Source: Ananas comosus
Lineage: Eukaryota; Streptophyta; Magnoliopsida; Poales; Bromeliaceae
Assembly (NCBI RefSeq): GCF_001540865.1
Contig: NC_033622.1
Span: 7,886,584 to 7,950,583, forward strand
Direction of reading: 5' to 3'
DNA length: 64,000 bases
Shown: positions 1 to 11,969 of the stretch, one piece after another
How the letters are laid out: each line of letters starts with the position of its first letter
Numbering within the stretch: the stretch's first letter is position 1
The notes under the pieces: generated by a model
What the model was told of the DNA's origin: nothing
The model's database searches: none
The model's input: the letters and a program-made list of their open reading frames with translations, nothing else
Made by a program: the position numbers and the translations under genes

Positions 1-1734
1 TTGGCGGTTGCGGGGTGTGGCAGCATGTATTCATGATATTAACAAACTTGTGCAGGCAAGTTTAGTATGATGATATTCAATAGTGAACTGTAATATATAC
101 CGAAACCTCGATAGTGTATACCGGAATTTAGTCAAATTAACCAAAGTATCGTTTTGCCACATTCAAATTCATGCAAAATAATACATAAAATGTAGGGCTT
201 ATCGCAAAATTACCCTTTTGCCATTAAAAACTCCTCCTCGATCAATGCGCGATATCAGGAGATCCACCCGTCAGATTTGCGAACAGATCACACCAGTGCA
301 ATCAGCACGACAGGGACAACAAATCCATTATTTTGTTTCACCTGGTTTGGTCGCAGATTCACGACGAACCCATCCTCTCTCCACAAGGCAAAACCCGCAC
401 ACAAATACATATAATATATGTATCCCCAGTTTTCCTGAAATTGGTGCATCAAACCTGAAATCCGTCAGTGCCAATAGTTCTAGAATAGTCGGACCATTAA
501 AAACGAGCTATTGAATCACTATGAACGGAGTCCGATATGCGCCGGAAGCCATCTCTACACCTTGGCCTCTCCGGAAACCCGGGTTACTATTCACTTTAAG
601 TGAAAGTAAAGATCGCGTAAAATCTCCATTCTAACTTGTTTTTTCCCGAAACTTGACGAGTGCTTTTGTAATTAAATTACACACAAAAACATTGTTAACA
701 GAGAGTTCAGCTACACTGCCAAATCTCAGTCCTTACATTATAACATGTCTCAAATATCTTTCGTTGTCTCGCACGCAGAAACACATGTGAATTTAGTCTG
801 AGAAAGTGCATTGAATAATGCATTAATACCATTTCCATTGTAAGAAGATGCTTCGATCTCCTCCTTCAACCATTTATTCCGTGGCTTAGGTACGGTTGCA
901 TCACCGTTCAATTCAGTTGGATGTTTCTAGCCGAATTCAACCGATTGCCATACTCGCTCGTTAATTACGATAAGAAAGGCTCTCATTCGGACTTTTCAGT
1001 AGGCATAATTAGTCCCGTCAAAAAGAGTAGGCCTATTAATATTCTTACCTTCACCCATGATGATAGAAAAATTCTAGATCCTGCTCTAATACCATATATA
1101 AAAATTGATGACCTAGAGATCTATTTAGGATCAATCAAATACCTAAAAAGGGATGAATAGGCATGAAGGCCAACACATAAATCTCAATGCGATAAAAAGT
1201 AAATACAAAATATAAAATCAACACACCGAGATTTATATGAAAAAAATTCAACCAGGAGGAAAAAATCTACGGGGCCAACATGTGATAACAATTCACTAAG
1301 AAATAAAAGATTACAATGTGATTACTGACTCCAAGAACTCAAATCTTTCTTTTATCTTCTTTGGATCATGTGCACAGCAAGGCTAGTCCACGCCAACACT
1401 CGAATCCACGAACAACACGTCTTAAATTTACGAACCGCTTACACTTCAAACCCACAAAGCCTCCAACACGTCAAATCCACGACGTCTACTCGAATCCACA
1501 AGCGCAACTCTGTTTGAAGTAAGAAGCATAAGATTGGTTATGATTTATTGCTTAGAAGAATCTTAAAGATCTGTGGGAATAGTCTCTAAGTACTTCTCAA
1601 ATTAATTCTAAAAAAATATTAAAGATTTATTAGGGCGCTAAGAATCAATTTAAGAAAAGCTTATTATAGAAGATGAGAAAGACGACTAGCTACAAATTTT
1701 TAGGATTTCTAAAAAATAAAATATTATATTTCAT
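1..1734. other. Gene-free stretch, nothing recognised
   Basis: AT-rich sequence without an identifiable gene. Two open frames (218-514 and 921-1160, both +, 98 and 79 codons) show no motif, no signal peptide and no family resemblance, and have no obvious splice context. The part around 1240-1510, with reiterated 'aatccacgaa'/'aatccacaag' phrases, looks like a decayed repeat, but I could not assign it. Confidence 0.5.
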
Positions 1735-1747
1735 ACTTTATAGTTAC

Positions 1748-1908
1748 ACCGACAGTCCCTAGAGCAAGTGGCAAAGGGCTTAGTGGTTGGTACCCGAGGT
1801 GCCAAGTTCGAATCCTAGTTGATTCACATTTCCAGCTAAGTTTATTTCTAAATGAAGTAAATGAAGCGAGTAGCATGCTACCTATCTCTCTCTCGAAAAA
1901 AAAAAAAA
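1748..1908 (+). mobile_element. tRNA-derived SINE, copy 1
   Basis: The head begins accgacagtccctagagc and contains a Pol III A-box-like run (tggcaaaggg, near 1769) and a B-box-like run (agttcgaatcc, near 1806). A tRNA-unrelated body follows, with agctaagtttatttctaaat and agcgagtagcatgctacc, then a poly-A tail (1896-1908). It is flanked by 13-bp direct repeats, 1735-1747 and 1909-1921, that differ at one base; this is a target-site duplication as left by LINE-dependent retroposition. Other copies of the family are at 4799, 39790, 59474 and 62095. Confidence 0.85.
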
Positions 1909-1921
1909 ACTTTAGAGTTAC

Positions 1922-4797
1922 GCGTACATCTTATTTATTGCAAGCAATTATAATCAAATTAGATTTGAAAAACTGATTTTAAAAAACTCGCGACGGGTTC
2001 AGGGTCCGAACCCTTTAACATGGTATGGACCTTGATCTTTACAAGAGTATCATAGTCCGAATCCCTGCAAAGTCTGGATCCTGACAAGTTCTAGGTCTTG
2101 ACCCTCTTTTCAGGATCCTGACTTTGACAGGATTTTGACCATGAAAATTTTCAACTTTTAATATATATGATTTTTCTCAATTCTAATAACTTCCAATGGT
2201 TTAAATATATTCACAAATTACTACTATTATTATAAAAATTTATTGAGTATTGTGAATTTATATTTTGAGTCTTTAAGTTTTGAACTTAAACTTTTCATGC
2301 TTCAAACTCTTTAAAACTCTGAAGCAACTCGTCATGACATGTAACAACACATCACGACTCGTCACTACCTATCACGAAATAGGCCAACATTAAAATCCAT
2401 ATCAACATCGTGTATGATTGTACGGGTTGATATATGCTTTTACTTCATTCGAGTAAGAAAAACCTTCCCATTTGGTGGGTCATTGTGCTTGCCGAGTGGG
2501 CCCAATTGACGATCTCAGGGATATGAGACAAGTCAACCGGGTTATGTTCAAAACAATAGAAACAAGCCAAAAACACATCAAAGTAAAGTCAAAATAATGC
2601 CAATATATTCTAAATGATTAAAAACAAGGAGAGGACATAAATACATAGCAAATTACTTGTGTTTCAGGCCTCGGAGATGAAGAACATATGGAAGCAGTTG
2701 TTGCAATCTCTGTCATCACGATGGTTGGTCCACGAACTTCGCCGGAGGTCAGGCTAAGGTAGGAAGGTCCCGCATATAAGGAATAAGTAGTGGAAAAAGG
2801 AAGAGGAGAAGAGAAACGATGAGAGGTAGAAGAAGAGAGAGTGATGTGAGAAGTATTAGAAAAGAGAGAGAGAGAGTGAGAGAGAGAGAGGGGGAGATGA
2901 AAGAGGAAGAAAGACTGACAGTCAAAGCAGAGGGGGAGGCATCGCTTTATCAGACAAGACAAGGGCGAGAGAGGAGAGAGAATGGGTGGAGAAGGGTAGG
3001 TGGAAGCTATTGGTTCAATATGGTCAGTTGACCGGATGTTACGCTCAGTCGACCGTTGAGATGATCTGAGCTGGGTTCAAATATCTTGATGCAGTTCCTC
3101 AATTCAAAACGCAAAATTTATAGAAATATTTTATATTAAAAGGCAAAATTTTAAATTAATTTATCGAATGGTCACGGATTATACTTGCAAGAGAACATTG
3201 AATCAACATAGTTTCTTAATCAGTAACTTTGCTGGAGAAGAGGGATCTGTCAAACTATTTGATAAAGTTTAAAAAATCTAAAATTAAAAGTTTAGGTGTA
3301 CAATTGCAAAAGTGCCAAAGTTTATGGGGGCTTTGTATATTTTTCTCAAAGTTTAAATAGAATAGCTAATTTCCCATTTGATATGACTGTTTGTGATTCA
3401 CAGAAGGGTAAAATGCGTTAGAACTATCTATACTTTTTACCCATGTGCAGATAGCGAGCGAAAAAATATAATTTCAAAATTATTAAGCAAATATTTAATT
3501 TGTTGCAATTATCAATCCTAGTTATATAGTCCATCAAATTGAAATGACTAATAAACTTGGTCAAATAATTAAGAAAAATAAAAAATCGAAGGACACGCTC
3601 CATCAATATAAATAAAATGCAATTATGAGGTAAAGAAATTATGTTTTTTGTTTGACTTTTCAATGTTACATGTGATAATTATTGTCAGTTATACCTGCAA
3701 AAGTGACATTTGACATTAACAAGACTACTGATCATACCATTACTAGGCATCTGCTATTGCTAGCTTGTTGACATTTTGCCTAACATTAATTATCACTTTC
3801 AATTAATACAACCAAATTTTGCATGGTCATTTACAAAATTAATGAGAGCCAGAGGTGGATGATAAATGTAAAATTTTTAAAATTTCAATGATTATTTGAT
3901 AGTGAGCTAAAGTTCAGACAGCTGCTGTGCATGTAACCTAAAAATTTAAATAGGATAGATATGAAACTTAATACCGTTTCATTTAAAAATCTGTATTCTT
4001 AATTTTATCAATCTTACGCACCTTCCTTTTACTACTAGAAAACGACCAGAACGATTGAAATATTAGTAAATTTAATTAACAAAAGAGTCTATTAAAAACC
4101 CAGATATCTATTTATAAAGAGCTATATATGGCTTAGAGGGTCTCTATATATACATTTTTTTTCCCCCGACCTCAGAAGATTGAGCGAAGAAAGCAGTGAG
4201 TGGGAATTCGATTGGGGCCTCCTCCCGCTGTAACTCGATCGGTCTTCTATATATGCGTTCGCTTTCTTTCTTCCCCGCACGGCTTTTTAAAACATGAAAG
4301 CGAACAAAATTAGGTCGCGTAAAAGTGCGCAACTAGCGGAGTGATTAGTGCGACCTAACGCGTCGCCATCTTTCCCTTTCCACTTCATCCTCTCCTAACT
4401 ACTAAATACCCTCCATCTGATCAGATCACGTACAATGTTTGGTCATTTATTATTAATTATTATGATAATCACTATTCGAATCGTAAGAAAACTTGAATAG
4501 TTGGTATAAATTTCATCATTACTTTTTAATTAGTTATGTCGTTCTATATAACTTTAGTCAACATATTCTACGATTTTTAATCATATTTTCAATAATTTTC
4601 AATCATTCAAGTCAAATAATTGAAATATTTTTCTTCTTTTAATTACCTAGACTAGATAATCTGAGGAATATGTAAGTTATTTTGATTTTTATATAATTAA
4701 ATATTAGTAAAAATAAAAAAGTTTCAAAAGTAGATGATTGGTATTTTCTAAGCAATATATTTGTCCTTTATAGCATTACAAAAATAAATAAATAAAA
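1922..4797. other. Gene-free AT-rich stretch
   Basis: No supported gene. The stretch includes a GA-rich segment (about 2810-2990) that creates spurious open frames on both strands. Near 3290-3400 there is low-complexity text of the type found in old MITEs. At 4120-4330 a TATA-like run is followed by a moderately GC-rich block. The 114-codon minus frame at 2618-2962 is Ser/Phe/Leu-rich and matches nothing I recognise. Confidence 0.5.
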
Positions 4798-4798
4798 G

Positions 4799-4925
4799 TT
4801 TTTCTTTTACAGAAAGGTAACATGGTACCACTTCTAGCTAAAAATGTGAATCAATTAGGATTTGTACTTGGAATCTTGAGTATCAACCACTAAACCCTTT
4901 AGCACTTGCGCTGGGAACAGTTGGT
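4799..4925 (-). mobile_element. SINE, degenerate minus-strand copy
   Basis: Read on the minus strand it follows the 1748-1908 SINE: a head with gcgcaagtgctaaagggttt, then agtggttgatactcaag, a mutated B box (caagtacaaatcc), attgattcacatttttagct and an A-rich tail. It is more diverged than the other copies. A-rich flanks (aaaaataaa on both sides) may be the target-site duplication, but this is not certain. Confidence 0.7.
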
Positions 4926-5023
4926 AAAAATAAAAGAAAGTTATTTGTATAATTGAGAGAGTGCAAACACCTCGTTTTGCTTTCTGAATTCTTAAAATAA
5001 TTCTACATAATGGTTGTTGTTCT

Positions 5024-5174
5024 TGTTGAATGTAGTTTATGTGATTTATTCATGACGATCTATAAAGATACAGTCGATCTATTCAAGTCGATTTATAAAG
5101 ATATCATAGATTTAACGGTAAGAATGTATCTAGACACGTTTTTGATGGACGGACGTGATTTAATATCCTTACAT

Positions 5175-5222
<48 letters not shown>

Positions 5223-5313
5223 ATGTACGAGAGTCCCGGTCTAACCCTAATCCTAATATCTGTGACGCTTCCATCTCCGGAAATAAGAGAATTAGACTCG
5301 AAATGTCCTTCTA
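5024..5313 (+). mobile_element. Copia LTR fragment
   Basis: It aligns by eye with the LTRs at 10355 and 16405: tgttgaatgtag...cgatctataaagataca, gatggacggacgtgattta, gagtcccggtctaaccctaa and gaattagactcgaaa occur in the same order. A (TA)n tract (about 5180-5219) has expanded at the position where the other copies have a short tatataaatat. The LTR stops abruptly where the gypsy LTR begins at 5322. Confidence 0.8.
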
Positions 5314-5321
5314 AACGAAAA

Positions 5322-5719
5322 TGATGCTGCCAAAAAAACTGGAACAGAGGACCTAAGGGAATGGTCCCGGAGCTCCAACCATGGCAACGCAAACAGTGAA
5401 CAAACGAAGATGAAGAAGAAGAAGAAAGAAAGAGAGTGAGAGGAAGAAGATGATTCTATTTCCTTTTTCTGTAAAAAACTCGTCCTAATTACAAAGCTAT
5501 TCCCCTTTTATATGAGCGATGGCATTATCGCAATTAAAATGGAAATACAACAAGTGGGCCCTGGGTAGTTAAGGTGGTTAAGGTGGTTGGCTACGAACGG
5601 CTGAGATCAACCTTACTTGGGTGCGCTCCTCAATCCTGAACGGGATGATCTGGACGGCCAGATTGATGGATCCCCCCTACGCAGCATCGGATGGCTCCCC
5701 CTAATTCCTAGTTGTATCA
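5322..5719 (-). mobile_element. 3' LTR of Ty3/gypsy chromovirus (minus strand)
   Basis: On the minus strand a purine-rich tract (aaggggggaac, 5720-5731) is followed at once by an LTR that starts tgatacaactagg and ends ggcagcatca, so the ends are TG...CA. It lies just downstream of the integrase/chromodomain remnants that read on the same strand, as expected for the 3' LTR. The matching 5' LTR is not in the window; the gag end of this element is cut off at 10354. Confidence 0.7.
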
Positions 5720-6889
5720 GTTCCCCCCCTTCGGCTGATCCTTGTCTCCATGGATCAAAAGTGGGGTATTGATTCTGGATATCAAACGAATACTCCCAAG
5801 TGGCCTTTTCTTTTGGTTGGTTCGACCATTGAATTAGGAGCTGTGTCGCCGCCCTTTTGCGGTGCTTGACTAAACGTCTATCCAACACCGCGAGTGGTTC
5901 TACTAGTAGTTGCCCTGCTGAACCGACGAATGCTGGAATGTGTGGTGAAATAGGAGCTCATCCCACATTCTTTTTAAGTTGCGATACATGGAATGTACTG
6001 TGAATCTTAGCAGTCGCTGGGAGTTGAAGCTTATATGCAACAGGTCCTATCTTGGAGATTACTTCGAAAGGACCGAAATAGCGGGGAGATAGCTTCTGCG
6101 AGGCATGTTTTCTTACCGACAATTGCTTATAGGGTTGTAATTTGACATAAACCCAATCTCCGACTTGTAGTTCCCTTTCCGATCTTCCTTTGTTAGCTAG
6201 TTGTCGCATCCTATTCTGGGCCTTAGCTAGATTATCCTTGATTATCCGTATTGCTACCTCTCTAGCAGATAAGGTGCGGTCTACAGCTTTGAATGATGAA
6301 TCGCCGGCTAAATATGGCACCTGCAGGGGTGGCGCTTGGCCATACACCACCTCATATGGAGTAGTTTGGATAGAAGAGTGATAGGACACATGTTGCACCA
6401 CCACTCGGCTAATAGTAACCATCATGACCACTCCTTAGGGAAATCTCCCGTCATGCACCGTAGGTAATTCTCAAGACATCGGTTTACTACTTCGGTTTGT
6501 CCGTCCGTCTGCGGGTGGTAGGCAGTAGAGAGATTGATTTTCACATGAAGTTTCTTGAACAACTCGCGCCAAAATAGACTTATGAAAATCGGGTCCCTGT
6601 CGCTTACAATACTTTTTGGCAACCCGTGTAACTTGTAGATATTGTCCAGAAATTCTTGAGCAATAGAAGGAGCAGTGTAGGGATGAGATAATGCTATGAA
6701 GTGAGCATACTTGCTCAACCTATCCACCACGACCATGATTACCTCTTTTCCGTGGGATAGTGGCAATCCTTCGATAAAATCCATAGAAATTTCCATCCAG
6801 ATGTGTTCGGGTATTGGTAGGGGTTGTAGAAGACCCGCCGGTGCTGTTGTTTCATACTTATTTTGTTGGCAGACCGAGCATTCTCGCAC
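5720..6889 (-). pseudogene. Gypsy integrase and chromodomain remnant
   Basis: Minus-strand frames give a CxxC zinc-binding tail (ECSVCQQNK) and the integrase core: MDFIEGLP with the first catalytic Asp, SDRDPIF with the second, and [11 protein letters not shown] with the Glu. The C-terminal module has the [11 protein letters not shown] and [10 protein letters not shown] signatures. A chromodomain-like segment follows (LDRRLVKHRKR...LIQWSN...TWE, about 5740-5888). The chromodomain after integrase places it among Ty3/gypsy chromoviruses. Reading is broken between 6422 and 6431 and again near 5888-5957, so it is a pseudogene. Confidence 0.85.
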
Positions 6890-6944
6890 AAACTGATCAA
6901 CGGTTTGCTTTAGTCTTTTCTAGTAGAAGTAACTTCTTAACCTT

Positions 6945-7817
6945 CTAGTTGTTGCATCTGACCCAGAGTGGCCCCCTATGCTGCTGGAATAAAACTGGGT
7001 GATGAGTTGGGACTGTAACCACGGGTTGTTGCCAACTACTAGCTTTTCCTTTTCTCTTAAGTTGGTCTTGCGACCATGTGTAGTGCGGCCAGGATTTTGG
7101 ATCCTGTTGCTTCTGCTGTATAATGGTCTTCAACTTGTCATCTGATTCCCAGCTGGACTTGATTTGATCCAACAGATTGGTACTCATGACGGAAACTGCT
7201 AGCAAGGTGGGTGATCTAGATAAGGTATCGGCAACCACATTGTCCTTACCTTTCTTATAAACTATTTCATAATCGTAACCCATCAGCTTAGAAAGCCATT
7301 TTTGCTGACTAGGAGTAGATATTTTCTGCTCCATTAAGAATTTTAAGCTTTGATGATCAGTTCTCACCTTGAAATGCCGTCCGACCAGATATGGTCCCCA
7401 TTTTTGTACCGCAACGACTATTGCTAACATTTCTCTCTCATAAGCTGATAGCAACCGATTTCTTGGAGATAATGGCTTGCTCATAAGCGCAATTCGTCGC
7501 TCCTTTTGCAGCAGGACTGCACCTACTCCAACCCCAGATGCGTCCGTCTCGATAGTGAACTCGGTTGCGAAATCAGGGAGTGCCAATACTGGGGCTGTAG
7601 AGACTGCCACTTTTAGTTGTTGGAAAGCTTGATAGCTCGCATCAGTCCATTTAAACCCGTCTTTTGCTAACATCTCATGCAAGGGCTTACTTATTTTCCC
7701 AAAATTTCTAACAAAACGTCTATAATAACCGGCTAATCCCAAGAACCCCCGTAATTCTTTCACTAAGGATGGCACTGCCGAATAGCGTCGACTTTTTTTG
7801 TATCCATTATGACCTCT
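6945..7817 (-). pseudogene. Gypsy RT thumb and RNase H remnant
   Basis: The minus-strand frame contains LRGFLGLAGYYRRFVRNF, KPLHEMLAKDGFKW and the RNase H core FTIETDASGVGVGAVLLQ (catalytic Asp), YEREMLAIVVAVQKW (Glu), FKVRTDHQSLKFLM (Asp) and DNVVADTLSR (Asp). It continues the reverse transcriptase at 8262-8996, from which it is separated by the insertion at 7823-8256. The order matches the usual PR-RT-RH-IN pol order of Ty3/gypsy. Confidence 0.85.
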
Positions 7818-7822
7818 TCCCG

Positions 7823-8256
7823 TGTCACGCCCTGGGACCGGCGGAGGCCCTCCCGGTAGCGTGCCCAGACCCGCCATATGTCTACACATATAAGGCGTCT
7901 AGAATAAAAGCGGAAGTAAAGGCAAGCAGGAGAACAAATAGAAGAAGTGAAATAACAAGCAACTAATGATATCAGAGCGAGTAAAGTTCTAACATCTATA
8001 CTAATAGTAATAGAGCATAACTAAAACATAAAAGTAAACATAAGTTATACAGTATCAGCCTCTNTCACTGGGGGAACCGGTCTCTCCTTCCAGGGACCGG
8101 TCCCCGAGAGTAAAAACTCTCAGGACTTGTCCAAAGTTCCAGATTTCGAACTTTTCGGGTCGGGAAACATTTTACAACCCTCCACCAAGTGTGGAAAAGC
8201 TCGAAATACATTCAAACACTCGAACCTTGCAATTTGCAAAGGTCCAGTGTGTTACA
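7823..8256 (+). mobile_element. Short TGTCACG...TTACA element inside gypsy pol
   Basis: It begins tgtcacgccctgggaccg and ends ccagtgtgttaca, with a perfect 5-bp target-site duplication tcccg (7818-7822 and 8257-8261) that interrupts the gypsy RT frame. TG...CA ends plus a 5-bp duplication fit a solo LTR or a small LTR-type element. Both ends match the 2690-bp element at 19671-22360, whereas most of the middle is absent. A single n at 8064 lies exactly where the two copies stop matching, so the short length may be an assembly collapse. It carries gggaccggtcccc and aaccggtctc palindromic motifs. Confidence 0.85.
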
Positions 8257-8261
8257 TCCCG

Positions 8262-8996
8262 GCTAATAATATGACCCAGATACTCCAGGCTAGCTGCTGC
8301 AAATGTGCATTTCTTCTGCTTAAGGAATAAGGTATGCTGCCTAAGAACATCAAAAGTAGTCCAAAGGTGTTGAAGATGTTCCTCCGCCCCTTTGCTGTAG
8401 ATTAGAATATCATCAAAAAATACCAAGATAAATCGCCTTAGGTAGGGTTTAAAAATAAGGTTCATCAACCCTTGGAATGTGGAAGGCGCATTGGTGAGTC
8501 CAAAAGGCATCACCAAGAATTCATAGTGACCTTCGTGCGTGCGAAATGCTGTGTTAGGGACATCGTCTTCGTGCATCCGGATTTGGTTGTAACCCGATCG
8601 CAGGTCCAGTTTAGAAAAGTGAGTTGAACCTCCGAGCTCATCCAGTAATTCATCCACTAGTGGTATAGGAAATCTATCCTTGATCGTGTTGTCATTGAGG
8701 GCCCTATAATCTATGCATAGTCGCCATGAGCCATCCTTCTTTTTAACTAGCACTACTGGGGATGAGTAGGGGCTATTGCTCGATCTAATTATTCCCTAGT
8801 TAAGCATTTCCTGCACCAATCTCTCAATTTCAGTTTTTTGATAAGCAGGGTACCTATAAGGCCTAACATTAACTGGATTCGCCCTGTCTTTTAACGGAAT
8901 TCTGTGATCTTGCACTCTTTTGGGGGGTAGGCCTTGCGGTTCAGCGAATAAATCAGAATATTCCTTCAGAAGCAATTGAAATCTCTTTACAAACAA
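8262..8996 (-). pseudogene. Gypsy reverse transcriptase remnant
   Basis: The minus-strand frame shows the palm motifs of Ty3/gypsy [27 protein letters not shown] (first Asp), [16 protein letters not shown] and the active site [11 protein letters not shown]. An in-frame stop sits near 8796-8798, between the upstream segment (RPYRYPAYQKTEIERLV) and the palm. The 3' side of the frame is cut by the TGTCACG insertion at 8256. Confidence 0.88.
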
Positions 8997-9190
8997 GTTC
9001 CTTCCTGTCTATCTTTCCTTGTGTAGACACATGTATAGAGCAATTGAAATCTGTTTACAAGCAATTGAAATCTGTTTCTGCCTGAGTCATTCCTTGTGTA
9101 GACACATGTATAGAGCATAGGTGTACTGCAGAACAGGATGCGTTTCCTTGTATTATGTTCATAAGTTCCTTCCTGTCTATCAATTTCAAA
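8996..9190. repeat. Scrambled short duplications at the gypsy PR-RT boundary
   Basis: The phrase agttccttcctgtctat occurs near 8996 and again near 9164. The phrase ccttgtgtagacacatgtat occurs near 9017 and 9092. The phrase caattgaaatctgttt occurs near 9041 and 9060. These overlapping local duplications disrupt the protease-RT linker of the gypsy element. Confidence 0.75.
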
Positions 9191-10354
9191 CTCATCTCTT
9201 GCGAGCCCCGGAGTACTACTTTTTGTTTCTTGAAATGAAATTCCATGCCTAGTTGCTTGAAATCCCATAAAATGGGCTCCAATTTTATGAGCCATTGTAT
9301 TCCACGCACCATGTCACACCCTTTCAAAGGTAGTAGCAACAAGTCAGTGTCAAACTCTACTCGCATCTTCCACTTAAACCCTTTGCACATGGCTGAACTT
9401 GTTAATCGATTCCCATCTGCTACCGTTACCTTAACTGGGGAAACAGCTTTCATATGACACCCCAACTTCGATGCTGTAGCCGAATCCAAAAAGTTGTGTG
9501 TACTTCCTGAGTCTATAAGGACATGGATTCTCCTGTTTTTTGCAGTGCCCGAGAGTTGCATGGTCCTGAAATCAAGGGGCTGCGACTGACCTACCAAATC
9601 ATGGAGTGAAATTTGGGATGCAGCGTTTAAAACTTCAGATTCTATGGCAGTTTCTTCCAAGCTTTTTGTTTCGACCGAGTCCTCTTCTTCCACCAATTCA
9701 ATCATGTACAATTGTTTTTTCTTACACTGATGTCCGGGAGCATACTTCTCTTCGCACTAGAAACATAATCCCTTAGCTTGTCTTTCATCGAAATCGGTAT
9801 TGGAGATGTTTCTTGCTGGTTTCGTTGCCATTGGTCCAGCTCCCAACAACCCTTGCTGGCTGGGGTTCTTGGTCATTCTTGCAGATTGGGAGATATTTGG
9901 ATTGTTGATGGCCCTCGAAGTTGGTAATGTCGGCAAGTTCCTGGGCATCGGTTTGGTTCCTCCCTTGTAGGACTTATCTTTCATCGAAATCCGTATTGGA
10001 GATGTTTCTTGCTGGTTTCGTTGCCATTGGTCTAGCTCCCAACAACCCTTGCTGGCTGGGGTTCTTGGTCATTCTTGCAGATTGGGAGATATTTGGATTG
10101 TTGATGGCCCTCGAAGTTGGTAATGTAGGCAAGTTCCCGGGCATCGGTTTGGTTCCTCCCTTGTAGGACTTATTGCAACTATCCACTGCCAATTCTTGCA
10201 ATTTGCCAAACTTAATGCCTTTTGTAGGGTGCGTGGTTGGAACTTCCGCACCGGAATCTGGATCTCATCCATTAATCCACTAAGAAAGCAACTTATAGCA
10301 TATTCTTCTGTCAATACCACTCTATTTAGCAAAGCATCAAACTTATCTTGATAC
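9191..10354 (-). pseudogene. Gypsy gag C-terminus, zinc knuckle and protease remnant
   Basis: Minus-strand frames contain a gag segment (YQDKFDALLNRV), a zinc knuckle of the CxxC...H...C type with an in-frame stop after its first Cys-Phe (around 9760), and the retropepsin motif HVLIDSGSTHNFLD (around 9500-9540). Downstream text (WDFKQLGMEF, KVVLRG) is typical of the gypsy protease C-terminal part. The gag is interrupted by a 196-bp tandem duplication (9781-10172) and truncated at 10354 by the Copia 5' LTR. Confidence 0.82.
9781..10172. repeat. 196-bp tandem duplication within gypsy gag
   Basis: The block that starts tctttcatcgaaatc at 9781 restarts at 9977 and runs to about 10172 with only a few substitutions, so the period is 196 bp. 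Because 196 is not a multiple of three, the duplication shifts the gag reading frame. Confidence 0.9.
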
Positions 10355-10733
10355 TGTTGGATATGGCCCACGTGATATATTCAAGGCGATCCATAAAGAT
10401 ACAGTCAATCTATTAAGTCGATCTATAAAGATATGGTAGATCTTACGGTTAGGATGTATTTGGACACGTCCTTGATGGACGGACGTGATTTAACATCCTT
10501 ACATTAAGTTATATATAAATATGTAACATACGGGAGTCCCGGTCTAACCCTAATCCAATAGTCTGTGACGGCTCCATCTCCGGGGATAAGGGAATTAGAC
10601 TCGAAACGTCCCGTCTTCTTGCATATCACGAACGAGGACGAACCACGAGTAAGGATCGCCGCTTACAAATCGGGTACAGAAATCGAAATCATGGCAGAAG
10701 GTACGATCTTAGTTTCTCATAAAGTTTCTAATA
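10355..10733 (+). mobile_element. 5' LTR of Copia element 1
   Basis: The LTR starts tgttggatatggccc and ends just before a tRNA-Met-type primer-binding site. Over the 277 bp shared with the 3' LTR (16405-16681) I count seven substitutions by eye, so the insertion is fairly young. It lies directly against the interrupted gag of the gypsy element, which suggests nested insertion. Confidence 0.88.
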
Positions 10734-10735
10734 TG

Positions 10736-10747
10736 TGGTATCAGAGC
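10736..10747 (+). promoter_or_regulatory. Primer-binding site of Copia 1
   Basis: The 12 bases tggtatcagagc follow the 5' LTR and match the usual initiator-tRNA-Met-primed binding site of plant LTR retrotransposons. Confidence 0.9.
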
Positions 10748-11969
10748 GAAACCTTTTGCCGGTTTTCGTTTCTTTTTGAATTTCGTTTGATTTTCTTTTC
10801 ATTAAAGAAAATAAATAAATAAATAAATAAATTTTGTTGATTAGTTTGCGTTAATGGTGACGTTGGCCGGTCTCAATCGAGACCGACATTCGGAGGAACG
10901 GCATCACCAACCCGGCAGCATTAAGCGATTAAAAAAAAAAAATCGGTGTCGACTGGTTTCTACAAGAGCGGCGTGGGGAAATCGCTCGGCCGTGCTTGGC
11001 GGGGACCACTTGTACGGCCCGATTAGGGGCCATATGAAAAGGCCTGCCAGGAGCACCCACTTGGTATGGTCAACACAAAGTCAACAAAAAAAAAACCCAT
11101 TGAGGTCGTACGGAGCAGCCCATTAGGGGCTGCCTGGGTGGTGATCAAACACCGACACAAAAAAATTATTTATTTATTTGTTTTTAATGAAAAGATTATA
11201 AAGATGTGTATGTATTACAATTTTGATTAATAATTTTCTTCCGTGATTCATATTTGAAGAAGTCTATATATTAAAGTTATATATAACTTTTGGTATTTGT
11301 TATATATAATTTCTGTTCTACTCATTTGTTTATTCATGATATAAAGTAACCATAAGATTCTTAAGAAAATTATTCAAGACTTTTATTTTTTTCGCTTCGT
11401 TTTGAAATAATATGAAATTTTCGGTCATTCAATATCATATAAAGATTAATGTGAGATTAATTATGTCTAGGAGTAGCCACAGCATCCTAGTCATGATATT
11501 TGATCACTTATGGTATTTTTATAAGATGATATTGATTTAAAGTTACCTGAAAATTCATATAGATTTTCAAAATATTTTAAATAGTCATTCAATGTCAAAT
11601 AAGGTTATTTGTATTTTCATTATGCTCAGGAGCTGCCACAGTATCCTATAGATAATGAAAAATACATAAGGTATTACTGATATTGAATTAAAGTTTGATT
11701 ATTTATTGCAGCCAAATAAATTAATTTTCTGAATGTTGACTGGAATAAGATAGTGGGTTGAATTTTCAGATAGCGAGTTTTCTTATGCCCACAGGTACAG
11801 AAATCTTGTTGTTTAGAAATTTGTTTTCTACTAGTCTTATTACTAAAGTAGATGAATTCTATGCGTGTAGCACCTCTGCCCACAGGAAGGTAGAATTTAT
11901 CTAATCTAAAGATTATTATTTTATAGTAGGCGATAAAGTTCAATATTTTCTTTGTTTTTGCAGCTTCTT
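10748..11969 (+). mobile_element. Untranslated leader of Copia 1
   Basis: A non-coding internal region lies between the primer-binding site and gag. It contains a GC-richer block (10855-11150) followed by AT-rich text. Two similar phrases, ggagtagccacagcatcctag (near 11470) and ggagctgccacagtatcctat (near 11628), mark a degenerate direct repeat of about 160 bp. No open frame here has retroelement motifs. Confidence 0.65.

Noticed and set aside
218..1160. Small protein genes at 218-514 and 921-1160
   Set aside because: No motif, no codon bias unlike the background, no promoter or splice context; kept as unassigned.
1748..1825. Possible tRNA gene
   Set aside because: A and B boxes are present, but no cloverleaf is evident, the body continues into a tRNA-unrelated part and a poly-A tail with target duplications, so it is a SINE.
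2618..2962. 114-codon minus frame
   Set aside because: Low-complexity Ser/Phe/Leu content arises from a GA-rich tract; no family recognised.
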